A stretch of 64,000 bases of DNA from Legionella quateirensis (GTDB lineage Bacteria > Pseudomonadota > Gammaproteobacteria > Legionellales > Legionellaceae): assembly GCF_001467955.1 (NCBI RefSeq), contig NZ_LNYR01000006.1:188253-252252 (forward strand), given 5' to 3'. Below are positions 38,301 through 47,090 of this stretch, piece by piece; positions within the stretch are counted from its first letter, which is position 1; every line of letters starts with the position of its first letter. Both the position numbers and the translations under genes were made by a program. Under the pieces are notes generated by a model. It was not told the origin of the DNA and did not search any database. It saw only the letters and a program-made list of their open reading frames with translations.

Positions 38301-40073
38301 CAATTTACACGTTTTAAAAGAAAACCCATGAAAAGCATTGAAAATCCATTGGCACTTTCAGCAGCGCCAGCCAATGAACTGAATACCAAAACCGAGGTGT
38401 CAGCTGAATCCCGTGATCATCTGTTACACTTGTTAGGAAAACACCAATCGCTCGATACTAAAAAAAATTCAGTAATTGCCTATACCACGAAGCTGATTCG
38501 TGTTTTATACCCTCACATCAGCGCAGAAGATTTAACCCTTTGTAATCAACAATTACTAGACGATTTTCCCCTGACGGAAGAGGAATGGAGTTCGTTATTT
38601 GCGCCTGTGTTAAATGCAGCAGAAAATAATATCTTGTCTGCTCTTCTTCATCGATATAATGGGGTTATCAACAACAATCTGATTCATGCGGTATTCCAAT
38701 GTGTGACACACCCTCTTTTTTCAGAACAGCCAAAAACACTATGCAAAACCATACAATCCACTTTTTCGCTTAACTCAAAACAAAAAGAAGTGCTGGAACA
38801 GATAATCAAGTTATACAGGCAAATACCTATAGAAGACAAACGAAATTATATCCAATTATTTCAATTTAACGGTGCCATTCAGAAGGCTTTACAGCGAAGA
38901 GATCAGCTCATACAGAAAGTTCAAAACTATATCCTGAAGGTATTTGATGAGCAATGGATACTGACCCTGCTTTTCAATCATCACGTGGAACAGTTTACTA
39001 CAGACTTAACTCCGCTTAACCTGGAAGATACAATATTAATACTGCCTGACACCATAAAATGGCCGCTGCACCATTTGCTCACATCAAATAATACGCATGT
39101 GCTTGAAGACTACGTATTAAACGAAAACCAAATAACTCTGTTAATTAAAATTCTCTCATTGTTTCACCTTATTCAAGAACCAAAACAACAAGAAAAACTA
39201 TTGAATATCTGCCGGGCTGAACAGACTTCCAATGAAAATAAAATCAGTACAAAAGAAAAGGCTCATAATAAGTGGGCAAAATTTGCAGAAAGAGAATTGA
39301 AACACCAACTCTTATCCGATAGTGAAGTAAAGAACATCTTCAGCCTACTCTCGGATAAACTGACTCCGTTTCATGATTTAAAATCCCATATAAACAGGTT
39401 AGAAATCAGTTATCAATCGCTGAATACCAATGAAGATCTGGATTTATTCTATGAAACAGCCTGTGCTATTAAAAACAGATTATCCCAATATCTGCGCCTA
39501 AATACTAAAGCACATAAAAACAATGTGACGGAAGCAAAAACCCAGCTTAATAATTTTCTAAACATTACTTTCAATGCGGTTGTTAATTCACGGCTGGATC
39601 AGGTGGATATATTTGATCATGAGAAATCTCAAAATCCTTTGTTAAAGAGCAAATCCATAGAAGCATGGTTATCGGGTCTACAAAAAAATAATCATCATTT
39701 ACGCTCCCTTTTGGAGCAGCAACTTCTTCAGGCTCCGTCTCTTGATCATACCTTGTGGCGCTGTAAATGTATTTTTCAAGTACTGGAACAACAGCATCCT
39801 ACAGAACGAATCACGAACACGGGGATGCAGTCCTTATTACGGTTTTGGAGTCAGCATAAAAACAATGTAACCTTTACAGGCGAACACTATACAAATCCAG
39901 ACTTCAGCAAACCCAATAAAAGTACGTACCCAAACTTGTTTGATGACTCGGTGACTTTACAACATGCCATGACGCGGGTGCGTGAAAAACTGCCCAGAAT
40001 ATCCATTTTTAATATACCTCGTAAAATTGAACATGATGTGGACTGCACGATAGAGTTAAGTATGGAACATTAG
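35367..40073 (+). CDS. Giant protein of unknown function, partner of the upstream gene
   Basis: This 1568-residue protein does not match a family I know. It is soluble-looking apart from a moderately hydrophobic aromatic segment around residues 945-975 (LFWHGIIIGLWQ). The N-terminal part includes a Pro/Ser linker (SSSAPPIIPSSIESIITPVE). A middle block, rich in Tyr and Pro (DPVAPDQFLEDAFYGQVIRGDNDDYLPF), looks like a globular domain; the C-terminal 500 residues are helical. The frame is open from 35190 inside the upstream gene, but the ATG at 35367, after GGGCGG, gives a clean 19-bp gap and is preferred. Its stop overlaps the convergent MFS gene by 4 bp. Confidence 0.8.
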   Translation: MPNFLPDADFHILKHSLPHVFRIQLTNEEAVLAQAYPLLNMICPDRDVLNRLNANLSIPDPPTSKDLARRLASLTLELEGCFNVDALFKNRLPIVLSEFPKHSRAINQAIQKFNEIIESYHRGEIDALSETNLEQHYKTILTAIKEQGFYRDSDSFWQLNCDNESLWQLIGMMAGWSKISPVDVFNRENIPIAASSSAPPIIPSSIESIITPVEVLDLPQDVKPIIKNPFIPDYDYNFNGAGRLDTETEFLLLNAFGMKFGGHFDAQVKYPPRFIPLDQLHAIIRRQLSHRMDVWPTELFQLWLETALAQLGVEFIPRNKNDSSKDILVNPFLKEPISFLSPEKINTVLKKTLVNFTDEEFNPGSSEINILSQYLFELLQGFQVNPGLALGIGANWDGTVNLSNEAGAYAFKFRESKADWGRRFKQISLHRQGPSEAKMNAAIGIKFELQTLLTDFNYMSQLQPSEYQEVVYNALIDNLVTDLLPEPAYFENERYPKYKKQYVVRNNENGLTEINSFLIPSKQGTYFKGRDGEEKQTPMYRRAGTLDVQAFPKNTTYSEQSKVCYAGNPLGPLQMQYAQAMYRNVRGHIVYDPVAPDQFLEDAFYGQVIRGDNDDYLPFIGVIPKNFDRYFNQPNELCASFVIRMLQSARIMEYCPTFKSAYDQIKTRFLPDPQKQPPALPPFCSDYLVEKHKMLTSTLANDGRNFSECQKIFFSMFKNLIYSLYDIGRDDKQFKQGFLIFINSKDTFYPINRAKCEKLIRDLTVTKPVEVSPEAMSRYDQTLNFLRDINSYFYPQPSEELAQEIARQAKLHVSPLLQTHAIKAYFNTQKQNKQENLSRKQTPGMLYAALKHEGPSKTVARDYGRMHDYNFPSYYRDPDGTPQGEPQTNDRLIDWSAKHLGAGLQIMHKYHLFAFIHNPIYETFTRAKQIAAAHQHDRLKPLWALKGALEGLFWHGIIIGLWQTTTTPFHMLGDFFSWQFTRFKRKPMKSIENPLALSAAPANELNTKTEVSAESRDHLLHLLGKHQSLDTKKNSVIAYTTKLIRVLYPHISAEDLTLCNQQLLDDFPLTEEEWSSLFAPVLNAAENNILSALLHRYNGVINNNLIHAVFQCVTHPLFSEQPKTLCKTIQSTFSLNSKQKEVLEQIIKLYRQIPIEDKRNYIQLFQFNGAIQKALQRRDQLIQKVQNYILKVFDEQWILTLLFNHHVEQFTTDLTPLNLEDTILILPDTIKWPLHHLLTSNNTHVLEDYVLNENQITLLIKILSLFHLIQEPKQQEKLLNICRAEQTSNENKISTKEKAHNKWAKFAERELKHQLLSDSEVKNIFSLLSDKLTPFHDLKSHINRLEISYQSLNTNEDLDLFYETACAIKNRLSQYLRLNTKAHKNNVTEAKTQLNNFLNITFNAVVNSRLDQVDIFDHEKSQNPLLKSKSIEAWLSGLQKNNHHLRSLLEQQLLQAPSLDHTLWRCKCIFQVLEQQHPTERITNTGMQSLLRFWSQHKNNVTFTGEHYTNPDFSKPNKSTYPNLFDDSVTLQHAMTRVREKLPRISIFNIPRKIEHDVDCTIELSMEH

Positions 40074-41368
40074 TTAACGCGGGTATTATGATGGTCAGGC
40101 TCTTTCACAAAGAACATGAGTAGACCGCCAAGAAGAAAAAAAGGTAGTAGCATTGCCATACCCAGCTTCTGACTTGTGGTGAACGCAGTGACCACTCCAA
40201 CTAATAAAGGCCCTAAGAAACTGGTTGCTTTTCCAGAAAGAGCAAAAAGACCAAACATTCGGGTTATCTCTTCAGGTTTACTCAAACGTGCTAACAAAGT
40301 ACGACTGGAGGCTTGAATTGGCCCGACAAAAACACCAATAACAGGTGCGGTCAACCAAAATAAGGTTAGGGATGTAACCGTTAGTAAAAAACAATAAGTA
40401 CTAACCAAACAAAACAGGCTAATAAGTACAGTCCTTTTTGACCCCATCCAGTCATCACATAAGGCAAACAAGGCTGCTCCAATACCAGCCATAATATTAA
40501 TGATAATTCCAAAAATCATAATCTCATTGATTTCCAAGCCAAAGGTTCCTGCAGCGTAAATCCCACCCAGTGCCAGCAGTGTATTTAAACCATCGATATA
40601 AAACATGCGCGCAATAAGAAACAAAAAAAGATCTTTTTGCCCCCTCAAACCTCTTAATGCGCACAGCAATTCACTCCACCCTGTTCTTATTGCGATACCG
40701 GGTGTTAAATAGCGTCCATGGGTTGGTTTTACAAAGAAACAAAAGGGTAAACTAAAAAAAATAACCCATACAGCGACAAACAAAGGTACAACACGAATAT
40801 TTGCTGATTCTGTATTTCCTAACCAAAATCCCAAACGACCATCAACAAAAATAGATAAGGAAATAATCAAACAGATTAGTCCACCCAGATAACCCATCCC
40901 CCAGGCCCATCCTGAAATCCGGCCTATATATTGAGATGAAGACAATTTAGGTAGAAATGCATTGTAAAAAACAGTGGCCACTTCCAATGCGAAATTACTA
41001 ACAAAAATACACACTAAAACAAGAGGGATGGAACTGCTGTCTGGATAAGCAAACCATAAACAAGCTATAGCAATAACTGCCAGCAAGGTAAAAAAGATCA
41101 GCCATAATTTATGCTGGCCACCATAATCCGCTATTGCGCCAACGAAAGGACTGACTATAGCAATCAATAAGGCAGAACCGGAAATGGTATATCCCCAAAG
41201 AGCGGTTCCTTCAATAGTATTCAAGGCAATCGAATCAGTAAAATAGGTAGCAAATACAAAAGTAAATATCACCACAAAATAGGCAGAAGTGGCAAAATCA
41301 TAAAATGCCCAGGAAATGATTTGTTTTATTGAAACATTATTATCAGGAATAGAATCCAAATTGTTCAT
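40070..41368 (-). CDS. MFS transporter, UMF1 / Atg22-like family
   Basis: This 432-residue protein has about 12 hydrophobic helices and the UMF1-type opening IKQIISWAFYDFATSAYFVVIFTFVFATYF. It shares the family blocks SPFVGAIADYGGQHK, FYNAFLPKLSSSQYIGRISGWAWGMGYLGGL and QASSRTLLARLSKPEEITRMFGLFALSGK. Atg22 in yeast exports amino acids from the vacuole; bacterial members are uncharacterised, so the substrate is unknown. It stands alone, overlapping the stop of the giant 35367 gene on the other strand. Confidence 0.92.
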   Translation of the reverse strand: MNNLDSIPDNNVSIKQIISWAFYDFATSAYFVVIFTFVFATYFTDSIALNTIEGTALWGYTISGSALLIAIVSPFVGAIADYGGQHKLWLIFFTLLAVIAIACLWFAYPDSSSIPLVLVCIFVSNFALEVATVFYNAFLPKLSSSQYIGRISGWAWGMGYLGGLICLIISLSIFVDGRLGFWLGNTESANIRVVPLFVAVWVIFFSLPFCFFVKPTHGRYLTPGIAIRTGWSELLCALRGLRGQKDLFLFLIARMFYIDGLNTLLALGGIYAAGTFGLEINEIMIFGIIINIMAGIGAALFALCDDWMGSKRTVLISLFCLVSTYCFLLTVTSLTLFWLTAPVIGVFVGPIQASSRTLLARLSKPEEITRMFGLFALSGKATSFLGPLLVGVVTAFTTSQKLGMAMLLPFFLLGGLLMFFVKEPDHHNTRVN

Positions 41369-41461
41369 GATATATCCTGGATACCCCGCTGATAGGCAAA
41401 GGAATCAGAACCAGAATCCTTTGCCAGTTGCCTGCACACTCCAATTTATTTCTTGATCCAC

Positions 41462-43732
41462 TTAATAGGGATTAGAAATCTGGCACCCCAATCCAAAACA
41501 CCCCATGCTACTCGTAGTATTCGAGCACACTACTGGTGAAAAAGTAATTGAAGCGGGTGAGGCAGTGACTGTTGTCGCTGTAGTGGTACAAACCTGCCCA
41601 CTTGTAGTTGACGACACTTGAATTATCGCGCCTTGATATATTAAAAATTGAGGCCATGGAGTGACTGTATTTATATTGGGAGCTGTCCCATTATTTGCAG
41701 GGATTGTGACATTGATGTTGGGATATTGTCCTGATGCATAAGATATTTGAACATTAAATGCCGGCTGTGGTGATGGAGGGATAGTACCGTTTATGGTTAA
41801 CAGGGTGCCATTAATGTAGCCTTGACACCCCGTTGCGGAAACCATGGCATTATTAGGGACCATACCCGCTGCTTTTTGATTGCAGTTTGTGTCAAACAAG
41901 CCATAATTCTGTTCCGCTGTTGGACCAGGTTTCGCCGGTTCATCATAGGCCTCAAAAGCAAGCACACCATTAGTGTATCCTGAAGTACTCACAAAATTAC
42001 TGGTGTTCATTTGATAAAGAGTTTGGAAATAAGTTGTAGCATTCGCAACTGATGGAGCACACGGTCCCGGAGAATTACATGCGTAACCGCTCGTTGTGCC
42101 CGCAGTTGCCCATCCTGTCTCAGCCATTAAGAGTACTCGACCCGGAGTATAAAATGACTGTCCTGCAGCAGCAGGTAATGCCGGTGGATTAGCTGATCCA
42201 ACAACCTGGATGTAATCCCAGGCTAATGAATTTGTTGGTTGGTTAGTAGTACTTAGCGGAGGAGTCCAAACTCCCGCATTCGCCGGAGAAACGCCCCATT
42301 GAAAAGGATAAGGATCGAAACCTAAAGGCGCGCTTGCAGAATATTGGTTAATCAACGTTTGCATATCTGCAGTAATCGCGGGACTGGGTGTTACCAAATT
42401 GCCGCTGACCAGAGCAGAACTTACTGGTGTAGTCAATCCTAAGCCTGCAATTGTTGTTTGCAAATCCATCACGGCAGAAGTTAAATAAGCAACATTTGAA
42501 ACCATGGGATTATTACAAGGAGATGTAACATTTCCCGCCTCGCAATAATTTTCATGACCAGCAAAAACAAGGCTCACTGTACTATTAAATACTGCAGGGG
42601 TAACCTCATTAACCACAGCTTGCAGAGTCTGCTGGGCACATGGAATATAATTCAAAACGCCAACACCTACCGGGCACCCAGCATAGATTGAGTCATTTGG
42701 TTGTTGCGGAATAACCGCTTCATATATGACCTGCATCCCCAGAGCATGGGCCTGATTAATAATATCTATCCAACTGTAAGGTTCTGTCTGATAGGAACGC
42801 ACCGTAGTAAATCCTGCGTTCTGAAGTTGTTGTAATTCCGCATAAACGTTAGTAGCAGCAGGGTTATTTTGTGTTCCTGTGTAAAAAACATCATGAAAAT
42901 TAAATGGGTAACTGTTGGTATAGTGATTGGGATTATAATCGACACCAATTAATTGATTAAAAGACGGTGCCTGTAATATAGCCGTGGTGCTCAGTCTGTT
43001 TGAACTGATGAGACCGAGTAACTCTGCAGTTAAGGTAAAAGTGCCATTGCTGGCTGAATTAAATTTACCCGTAATACGACATTGAGATCCACCCGCTAAA
43101 GTTCCTGTTGTTCCAGATGGAGAACAGGTATCACTGGTAATTAAAAAATTAGGATGAAGCGGATCATTATTCTGTAAAATACGCTGAGTAAAACTCACCG
43201 CTGTTGCTTCATAATTAGCAAAGATAAATGTCACGGTATAGTCAGTATTAGTAAATCCGCGACTGGGCAAGGGATTTGCTAAAGGGAATCTGATGGTTCC
43301 TAAAACTCCAGCGGGCGTTGCTTTTGCAGTTGTAGACAAAGGAGGTCTAATCGTGACCACATTATTGTCATATCCGCCATAACTGACCTGAACTGTCTTT
43401 TGACCCGTAGATTTAGCAGTCAAAGATACACTATAGGTACAACGTTCCCTGGGCTGTAACTTTTTCCCCGTACATAGATCAATGATAGTATATTCATTAG
43501 CGTTAGCAGTACACTCATCGTTAAGAGCCGGACAGAATTTCGCTGTGACCTGAAAGGGTTTTTTAAAAGCAAAAGGGAGATTATTTGTGAACGTATAGGT
43601 TGCGGTAACAGCTCCACCCAGAGTAGATACCTGAGCAGGAAAAGGAGCATCAAGAGAGTAAATTACGGGATTATCGGCAAAAACCTGATTCATCATTAAA
43701 AATAAAGCACATACTATGCTTAATTGTTTCAT
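41462..43732 (-). CDS. Secreted GH17-like beta-glucanase with N-terminal Ig-like domains
   Basis: The 756-residue product has a signal peptide (MKQLSIVCALFLMMNQVFA) and two Ig-like, Cys-containing domains (about 20-245) with recurring FTNNLP/FNSASNGTFT patterns. A TIM-barrel-like domain follows (about 255-610). It begins GVDYNPNHY and contains TTVRSYQTEP, an acid/base candidate E394 in VFAGHENY, FDPYPFQWG, and a nucleophile candidate E538 in LLMAETGWATAG. These two Glu blocks mark glycoside hydrolase family 17, beta-1,3-glucanases mostly of plants and fungi. A Pro/Thr-rich C-terminal domain with a Cys cluster ends it. Substrate is inferred. Its neighbour encodes an outer-membrane barrel. Confidence 0.82.
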   Translation of the reverse strand: MKQLSIVCALFLMMNQVFADNPVIYSLDAPFPAQVSTLGGAVTATYTFTNNLPFAFKKPFQVTAKFCPALNDECTANANEYTIIDLCTGKKLQPRERCTYSVSLTAKSTGQKTVQVSYGGYDNNVVTIRPPLSTTAKATPAGVLGTIRFPLANPLPSRGFTNTDYTVTFIFANYEATAVSFTQRILQNNDPLHPNFLITSDTCSPSGTTGTLAGGSQCRITGKFNSASNGTFTLTAELLGLISSNRLSTTAILQAPSFNQLIGVDYNPNHYTNSYPFNFHDVFYTGTQNNPAATNVYAELQQLQNAGFTTVRSYQTEPYSWIDIINQAHALGMQVIYEAVIPQQPNDSIYAGCPVGVGVLNYIPCAQQTLQAVVNEVTPAVFNSTVSLVFAGHENYCEAGNVTSPCNNPMVSNVAYLTSAVMDLQTTIAGLGLTTPVSSALVSGNLVTPSPAITADMQTLINQYSASAPLGFDPYPFQWGVSPANAGVWTPPLSTTNQPTNSLAWDYIQVVGSANPPALPAAAGQSFYTPGRVLLMAETGWATAGTTSGYACNSPGPCAPSVANATTYFQTLYQMNTSNFVSTSGYTNGVLAFEAYDEPAKPGPTAEQNYGLFDTNCNQKAAGMVPNNAMVSATGCQGYINGTLLTINGTIPPSPQPAFNVQISYASGQYPNINVTIPANNGTAPNINTVTPWPQFLIYQGAIIQVSSTTSGQVCTTTATTVTASPASITFSPVVCSNTTSSMGCFGLGCQISNPY

Positions 43733-43793
43733 ATCAACTCCACTCAGAGACTAAATCATTTTTATTAAGAAGATCCGATCTATTCGACTTGCT

Positions 43794-44675
43794 CTATTTT
43801 ATAAATACTTTATTTTCTTTTTTATCAAACAGATAAGTTAACTCAATAAGAAAAGTATTGGCTTTTAAATTACCAAGATTTAATCGTTGAGTTGCCCACT
43901 CTATTCTTTGGCCATATCCAGTACTTAATTTACCAAAATATTGATATGCATAACCAAGAGAAAGAATAACCTGAGGATTAATCAGAACATCAACGCCCAA
44001 GCCCAGATCATAGGTCAGTTGTGATTTAGTCTGTGCCGCAAAAGCGGGATTGTCTCTTGGAACTATGCCTGGAAGAGACTTTTCTTCATAGAGTTTTGAA
44101 TGATTGACGGATAAGCCAAGACCTCCCGTCAGATAAGGTAGTACTGGACCAAATTGTATTAGTTCCAACTTGGTATAGAGGGATAAAGTATTGATACTCG
44201 CACCCAGATTATAGTCATAATTCGTAAACTCAGGTAACGAGTATTGCATTACCTGACCGGTAATATCCTTGGCAAAAAAATGCTGATAACGCAGACCGAA
44301 TGCATATCCAGGAATAAATTGACTGGGTCGTTGCCAGAATCGTCCAACAGTTGCTGATACAAGATAAGAATCAGACCATTTCGTGGAGAAGGCATCCATA
44401 TTGTTAGGCGGATCAAAATCAGATCCGTTATTTATCGAAAAACTGGCAGGATTACTGGGTTGCATTGCCCCGATACCCACACCTGCAAACCACGAACCCC
44501 TATGATTAAACGATGTATTCAGCGTAGATACTGAAGGGCTTTTCTGGCTTTGATTGAATTCATTAACACTTATTTTCTGGGGCTTTAAGGACTCTGCACT
44601 TATTGGTTTCGTAAGACTTAAAGCTAATATTGAGATTACAAACATCAGTGAATCTCTTAAATCCATTTTTTTCAT
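43794..44675 (-). CDS. Outer-membrane beta-barrel protein (porin-like)
   Basis: This 293-residue protein has a signal peptide (LMFVISILALSLTKPISA). After a Ser/Gln linker, alternating amphipathic strands begin at GSWFAGVGIGAM and run to NTFLIELTYLF, a typical barrel end apart from a short KKENKVFIK tail. Segments such as LPYLTGGLGLSVNHSK and VILSLGYAYQYFGKL resemble the OmpW/OmpA-type small barrels abundant in Legionella. No ligand can be inferred. It lies 61 bp upstream of the GH17-like gene on the same strand, so the two may be co-transcribed. Confidence 0.8.
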   Translation of the reverse strand: MKKMDLRDSLMFVISILALSLTKPISAESLKPQKISVNEFNQSQKSPSVSTLNTSFNHRGSWFAGVGIGAMQPSNPASFSINNGSDFDPPNNMDAFSTKWSDSYLVSATVGRFWQRPSQFIPGYAFGLRYQHFFAKDITGQVMQYSLPEFTNYDYNLGASINTLSLYTKLELIQFGPVLPYLTGGLGLSVNHSKLYEEKSLPGIVPRDNPAFAAQTKSQLTYDLGLGVDVLINPQVILSLGYAYQYFGKLSTGYGQRIEWATQRLNLGNLKANTFLIELTYLFDKKENKVFIK

Positions 44676-44853
44676 TCAATAACCTCAAATATCCCTTTAA
44701 AATCTGGAAATAACAATAAATGATGACGTTCAAAATAGCAAGGAATGGAAATAAATCAGAGAGTTAACGTCAGGGCTTTTTTCAACAAAAACACAGGGAT
44801 CGCAAAATAATAACCTCTATGTTGCATTAAAAATTTCAGATTTTTTCATTGAG

Positions 44854-45930
44854 TTATTCTTGTCTCTCATTTTTTACATTTAAGTCCAGTTTATCAAGTT
44901 GCAGATATTTATAGGTCATTACTGAAATAATCCAGCTGCTCATAAAAATTCCAATGATGACGTATCCTAAAATATCAAAATGGCTGTTTATCTCTTTAAT
45001 TAAATTCCAAATAAAACCATTCGCCTCGATCTTATTAGCGATTAAACCAAGCACCTCTACCGTTCCCAAACAAAAAGCCACCAGAACGGAAACCAAAGTG
45101 ATGGTTAAATTATAATAAAGTTTCCGTATAGGTTTCATAAATGCCCAACCGTAAGCACCGACCATGAGCATACTATCTGTAGTATCTATAAGGGTCATCC
45201 CTGCAGTGAATAACGCAGGAAAAATCAATACTGACCAGAATGATAAACCATGTACCATTTCAGAGGCGGTGATTCCAAGTAAAATAATTTCAGTTGCGGT
45301 GTCAAATCCAAGTCCAAATAAGAAACCTAAAGGATACATTTGCCAACTATGACTGATCACTCCAAAGAGACGTCGAAATCGATTGGCAAAAAACCCCTTG
45401 TTGTTCAATAAATTATCAATATCTTCTTCCTGATAGTGATTTCCTTTCCTGACGTGCTGTACCACTTTAAAAATAGAAATGAAAATAAAAAGATTAATGA
45501 GTGCAATTAATATCAAAAACAATGCCGAAATAGAAATACATACCAAGCTACCCACTTCATGCCATCGATTTATATTGCTTTGCATCAGTGTTGCAGTGGT
45601 CAAGGCCACACAAATTGTCGCTATAACAACTACTGTAGAATGGCCAAGAGAAAAAAATAATCCGGCTGATATAGGTTTTTTGCCTTCCTGCATCAATTTA
45701 CGAGTCACGTTATCTATAGCGGCAATATGATCGGCATCTACCGCGTGACGTAAACCAAAGGTATAAGCCAACACAGCCGTACTAAACAGAAGTGGGTTAT
45801 CATGCAAAGCATAAAATGCCCATAGCCATACAAAAACATGATACAGGATCAATACACTGTAAATGCCAGTAATTTTATTACGAAGACCGTCACCAAAATC
45901 GCTAAAAATAGTTAGAAGATTTGTTCGCAC
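44854..45930 (-). CDS. Nickel/cobalt transporter, NiCoT (HoxN/NixA) family
   Basis: This 358-residue inner-membrane permease imports Ni2+ or Co2+. The metal-recognition signature HX4DH is visible as H62-AVDA-DH68 in helix II (GLRHAVDADHIAAIDN). The second family block is FGLGFDTATEIILLG, and FPALFTAGMTLIDTTDSMLM is the third. Eight hydrophobic helices are expected. It is transcribed alone. No riboswitch or NikR-type palindrome was recognised upstream, so which metal is carried is open. Confidence 0.93.
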   Translation of the reverse strand: MRTNLLTIFSDFGDGLRNKITGIYSVLILYHVFVWLWAFYALHDNPLLFSTAVLAYTFGLRHAVDADHIAAIDNVTRKLMQEGKKPISAGLFFSLGHSTVVVIATICVALTTATLMQSNINRWHEVGSLVCISISALFLILIALINLFIFISIFKVVQHVRKGNHYQEEDIDNLLNNKGFFANRFRRLFGVISHSWQMYPLGFLFGLGFDTATEIILLGITASEMVHGLSFWSVLIFPALFTAGMTLIDTTDSMLMVGAYGWAFMKPIRKLYYNLTITLVSVLVAFCLGTVEVLGLIANKIEANGFIWNLIKEINSHFDILGYVIIGIFMSSWIISVMTYKYLQLDKLDLNVKNERQE

Positions 45931-46006
45931 TCAATATACCTTAAATTCAATTATTTAAACGTCACATCGATTCATCAAAATCTCACCTGATATTGTGTGC
46001 AGGGAA

Positions 46007-46441
46007 TTAATATGATGAGTATTGGGTAACTCCTTTGTTGTGCATAAAATACCCCTCTTGAATCAGATGCTCTAATGGCAAAAATAAAGGCTCTGGTAAC
46101 GAATGAAGCGAAAACCATTGCCAGGAAATGACTTTATCGTGCTCCATAATATGAATTGCTTGATTGCTGGGATATTCGGCTTTTAAGAAAATAGAAACAT
46201 AATGCTTGCGCTCTTTGTCGAAAACATCATTTGTAATCGCAACTACTTTAGGAGAAGAAATAATTAATCCCGTTTCTTCTTGTGTTTCACGAATGGCGCA
46301 CATCTCAAATGTTTCACCAAGCTCCAAGTGTCCACCTGGCGGTCCCCATGTGAGATGGCCATGCTCACCTAGTCGCTGACCTAACAATAGCTTATTGTTA
46401 TTAAAGATCAAAACACCTATACCAACCCTGGGATAATTCAT
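46007..46441 (-). CDS. NUDIX hydrolase
   Basis: This 144-residue protein hydrolyses a nucleoside diphosphate linked to another group. The Nudix box is complete (GHLELGETFEMCAIRETQEETGLI, matching Gx5Ex7REUxEExGU) at about residues 38-61. The opening RVGIGVLIFNNNKLLLGQRLG and closing WQWFSLHSLPEPLFLPLEHLI suggest a nucleotide-sanitising (MutT-like or CTP-type) member. The exact substrate cannot be read from sequence. Confidence 0.92.
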   Translation of the reverse strand: MNYPRVGIGVLIFNNNKLLLGQRLGEHGHLTWGPPGGHLELGETFEMCAIRETQEETGLIISSPKVVAITNDVFDKERKHYVSIFLKAEYPSNQAIHIMEHDKVISWQWFSLHSLPEPLFLPLEHLIQEGYFMHNKGVTQYSSY

Positions 46442-46490
46442 TACGTCTCAACAAAATAAAAAGCAATCAGGACACAAAATGTAACTAATA

Positions 46491-47090
46491 TCACTTTGAA
46501 TTTCTATTGTATTTCAAAGCAATTAATGATTTTGCCATATCTCGTGTAAACAAATTTAAATTTGAATTCATACTCTGAACTAATGCGTCTACACTGACTA
46601 CAGGTACTTTCACATGATAATAACGATCATATTTTTTAATGATGTGCTCCTGGCTTGATATAGAATAGCTGGCACGTAAACTGCTGTTGCCGCATAGACC
46701 AATTTTGAACTCAGAGATATCTATTTGCACATTATAATTTGGCTTGAAATCAAGGTCCCAGGGCGCGTCTTCCATAACAATACCAGGAATAAGCGTATTT
46801 AAATTGGTTTTGATGACCCCTTTAATGTTTTTATCCAATGATTCAGCCCATTGATGAAATTCTTCCAGTTGGACCCGATTTAAACTGTCATAAATCATCA
46901 ACTGCGGTTTCTCAGTAAATGGCGGAGTGTGAATGGGTTCCATGCCAATCTTCAAAAAAATATGCCGATCAACGGGAGCTGACTTGGGTGGAATTGGATT
47001 TAACATATAATACTCTGGCTGTTTACTTCGTCCACAAGCACAAAGTATAAATCCTAATGCCAATATGATGATTATCTGAATCTGTTTCAC
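46491..47090 (-). CDS. ABC-type transport auxiliary lipoprotein (PqiC / DUF330-like)
   Basis: This 199-residue lipoprotein has signal and lipobox ILALGFILCAC, with Cys20 the likely acylated residue. The following YYMLNPIPP and the KIGMEPIHTPPFTEKPQLMIYDSLNRVQLEEFHQWAESLD block match the PqiC/ABC auxiliary fold. PqiC is thought to anchor MCE-protein bridges at the outer membrane. The gene overlaps the MCE gene upstream by 4 bp, and the three genes form an MCE lipid-transport operon. Confidence 0.85.
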   Translation of the reverse strand: MKQIQIIIILALGFILCACGRSKQPEYYMLNPIPPKSAPVDRHIFLKIGMEPIHTPPFTEKPQLMIYDSLNRVQLEEFHQWAESLDKNIKGVIKTNLNTLIPGIVMEDAPWDLDFKPNYNVQIDISEFKIGLCGNSSLRASYSISSQEHIIKKYDRYYHVKVPVVSVDALVQSMNSNLNLFTRDMAKSLIALKYNRNSK

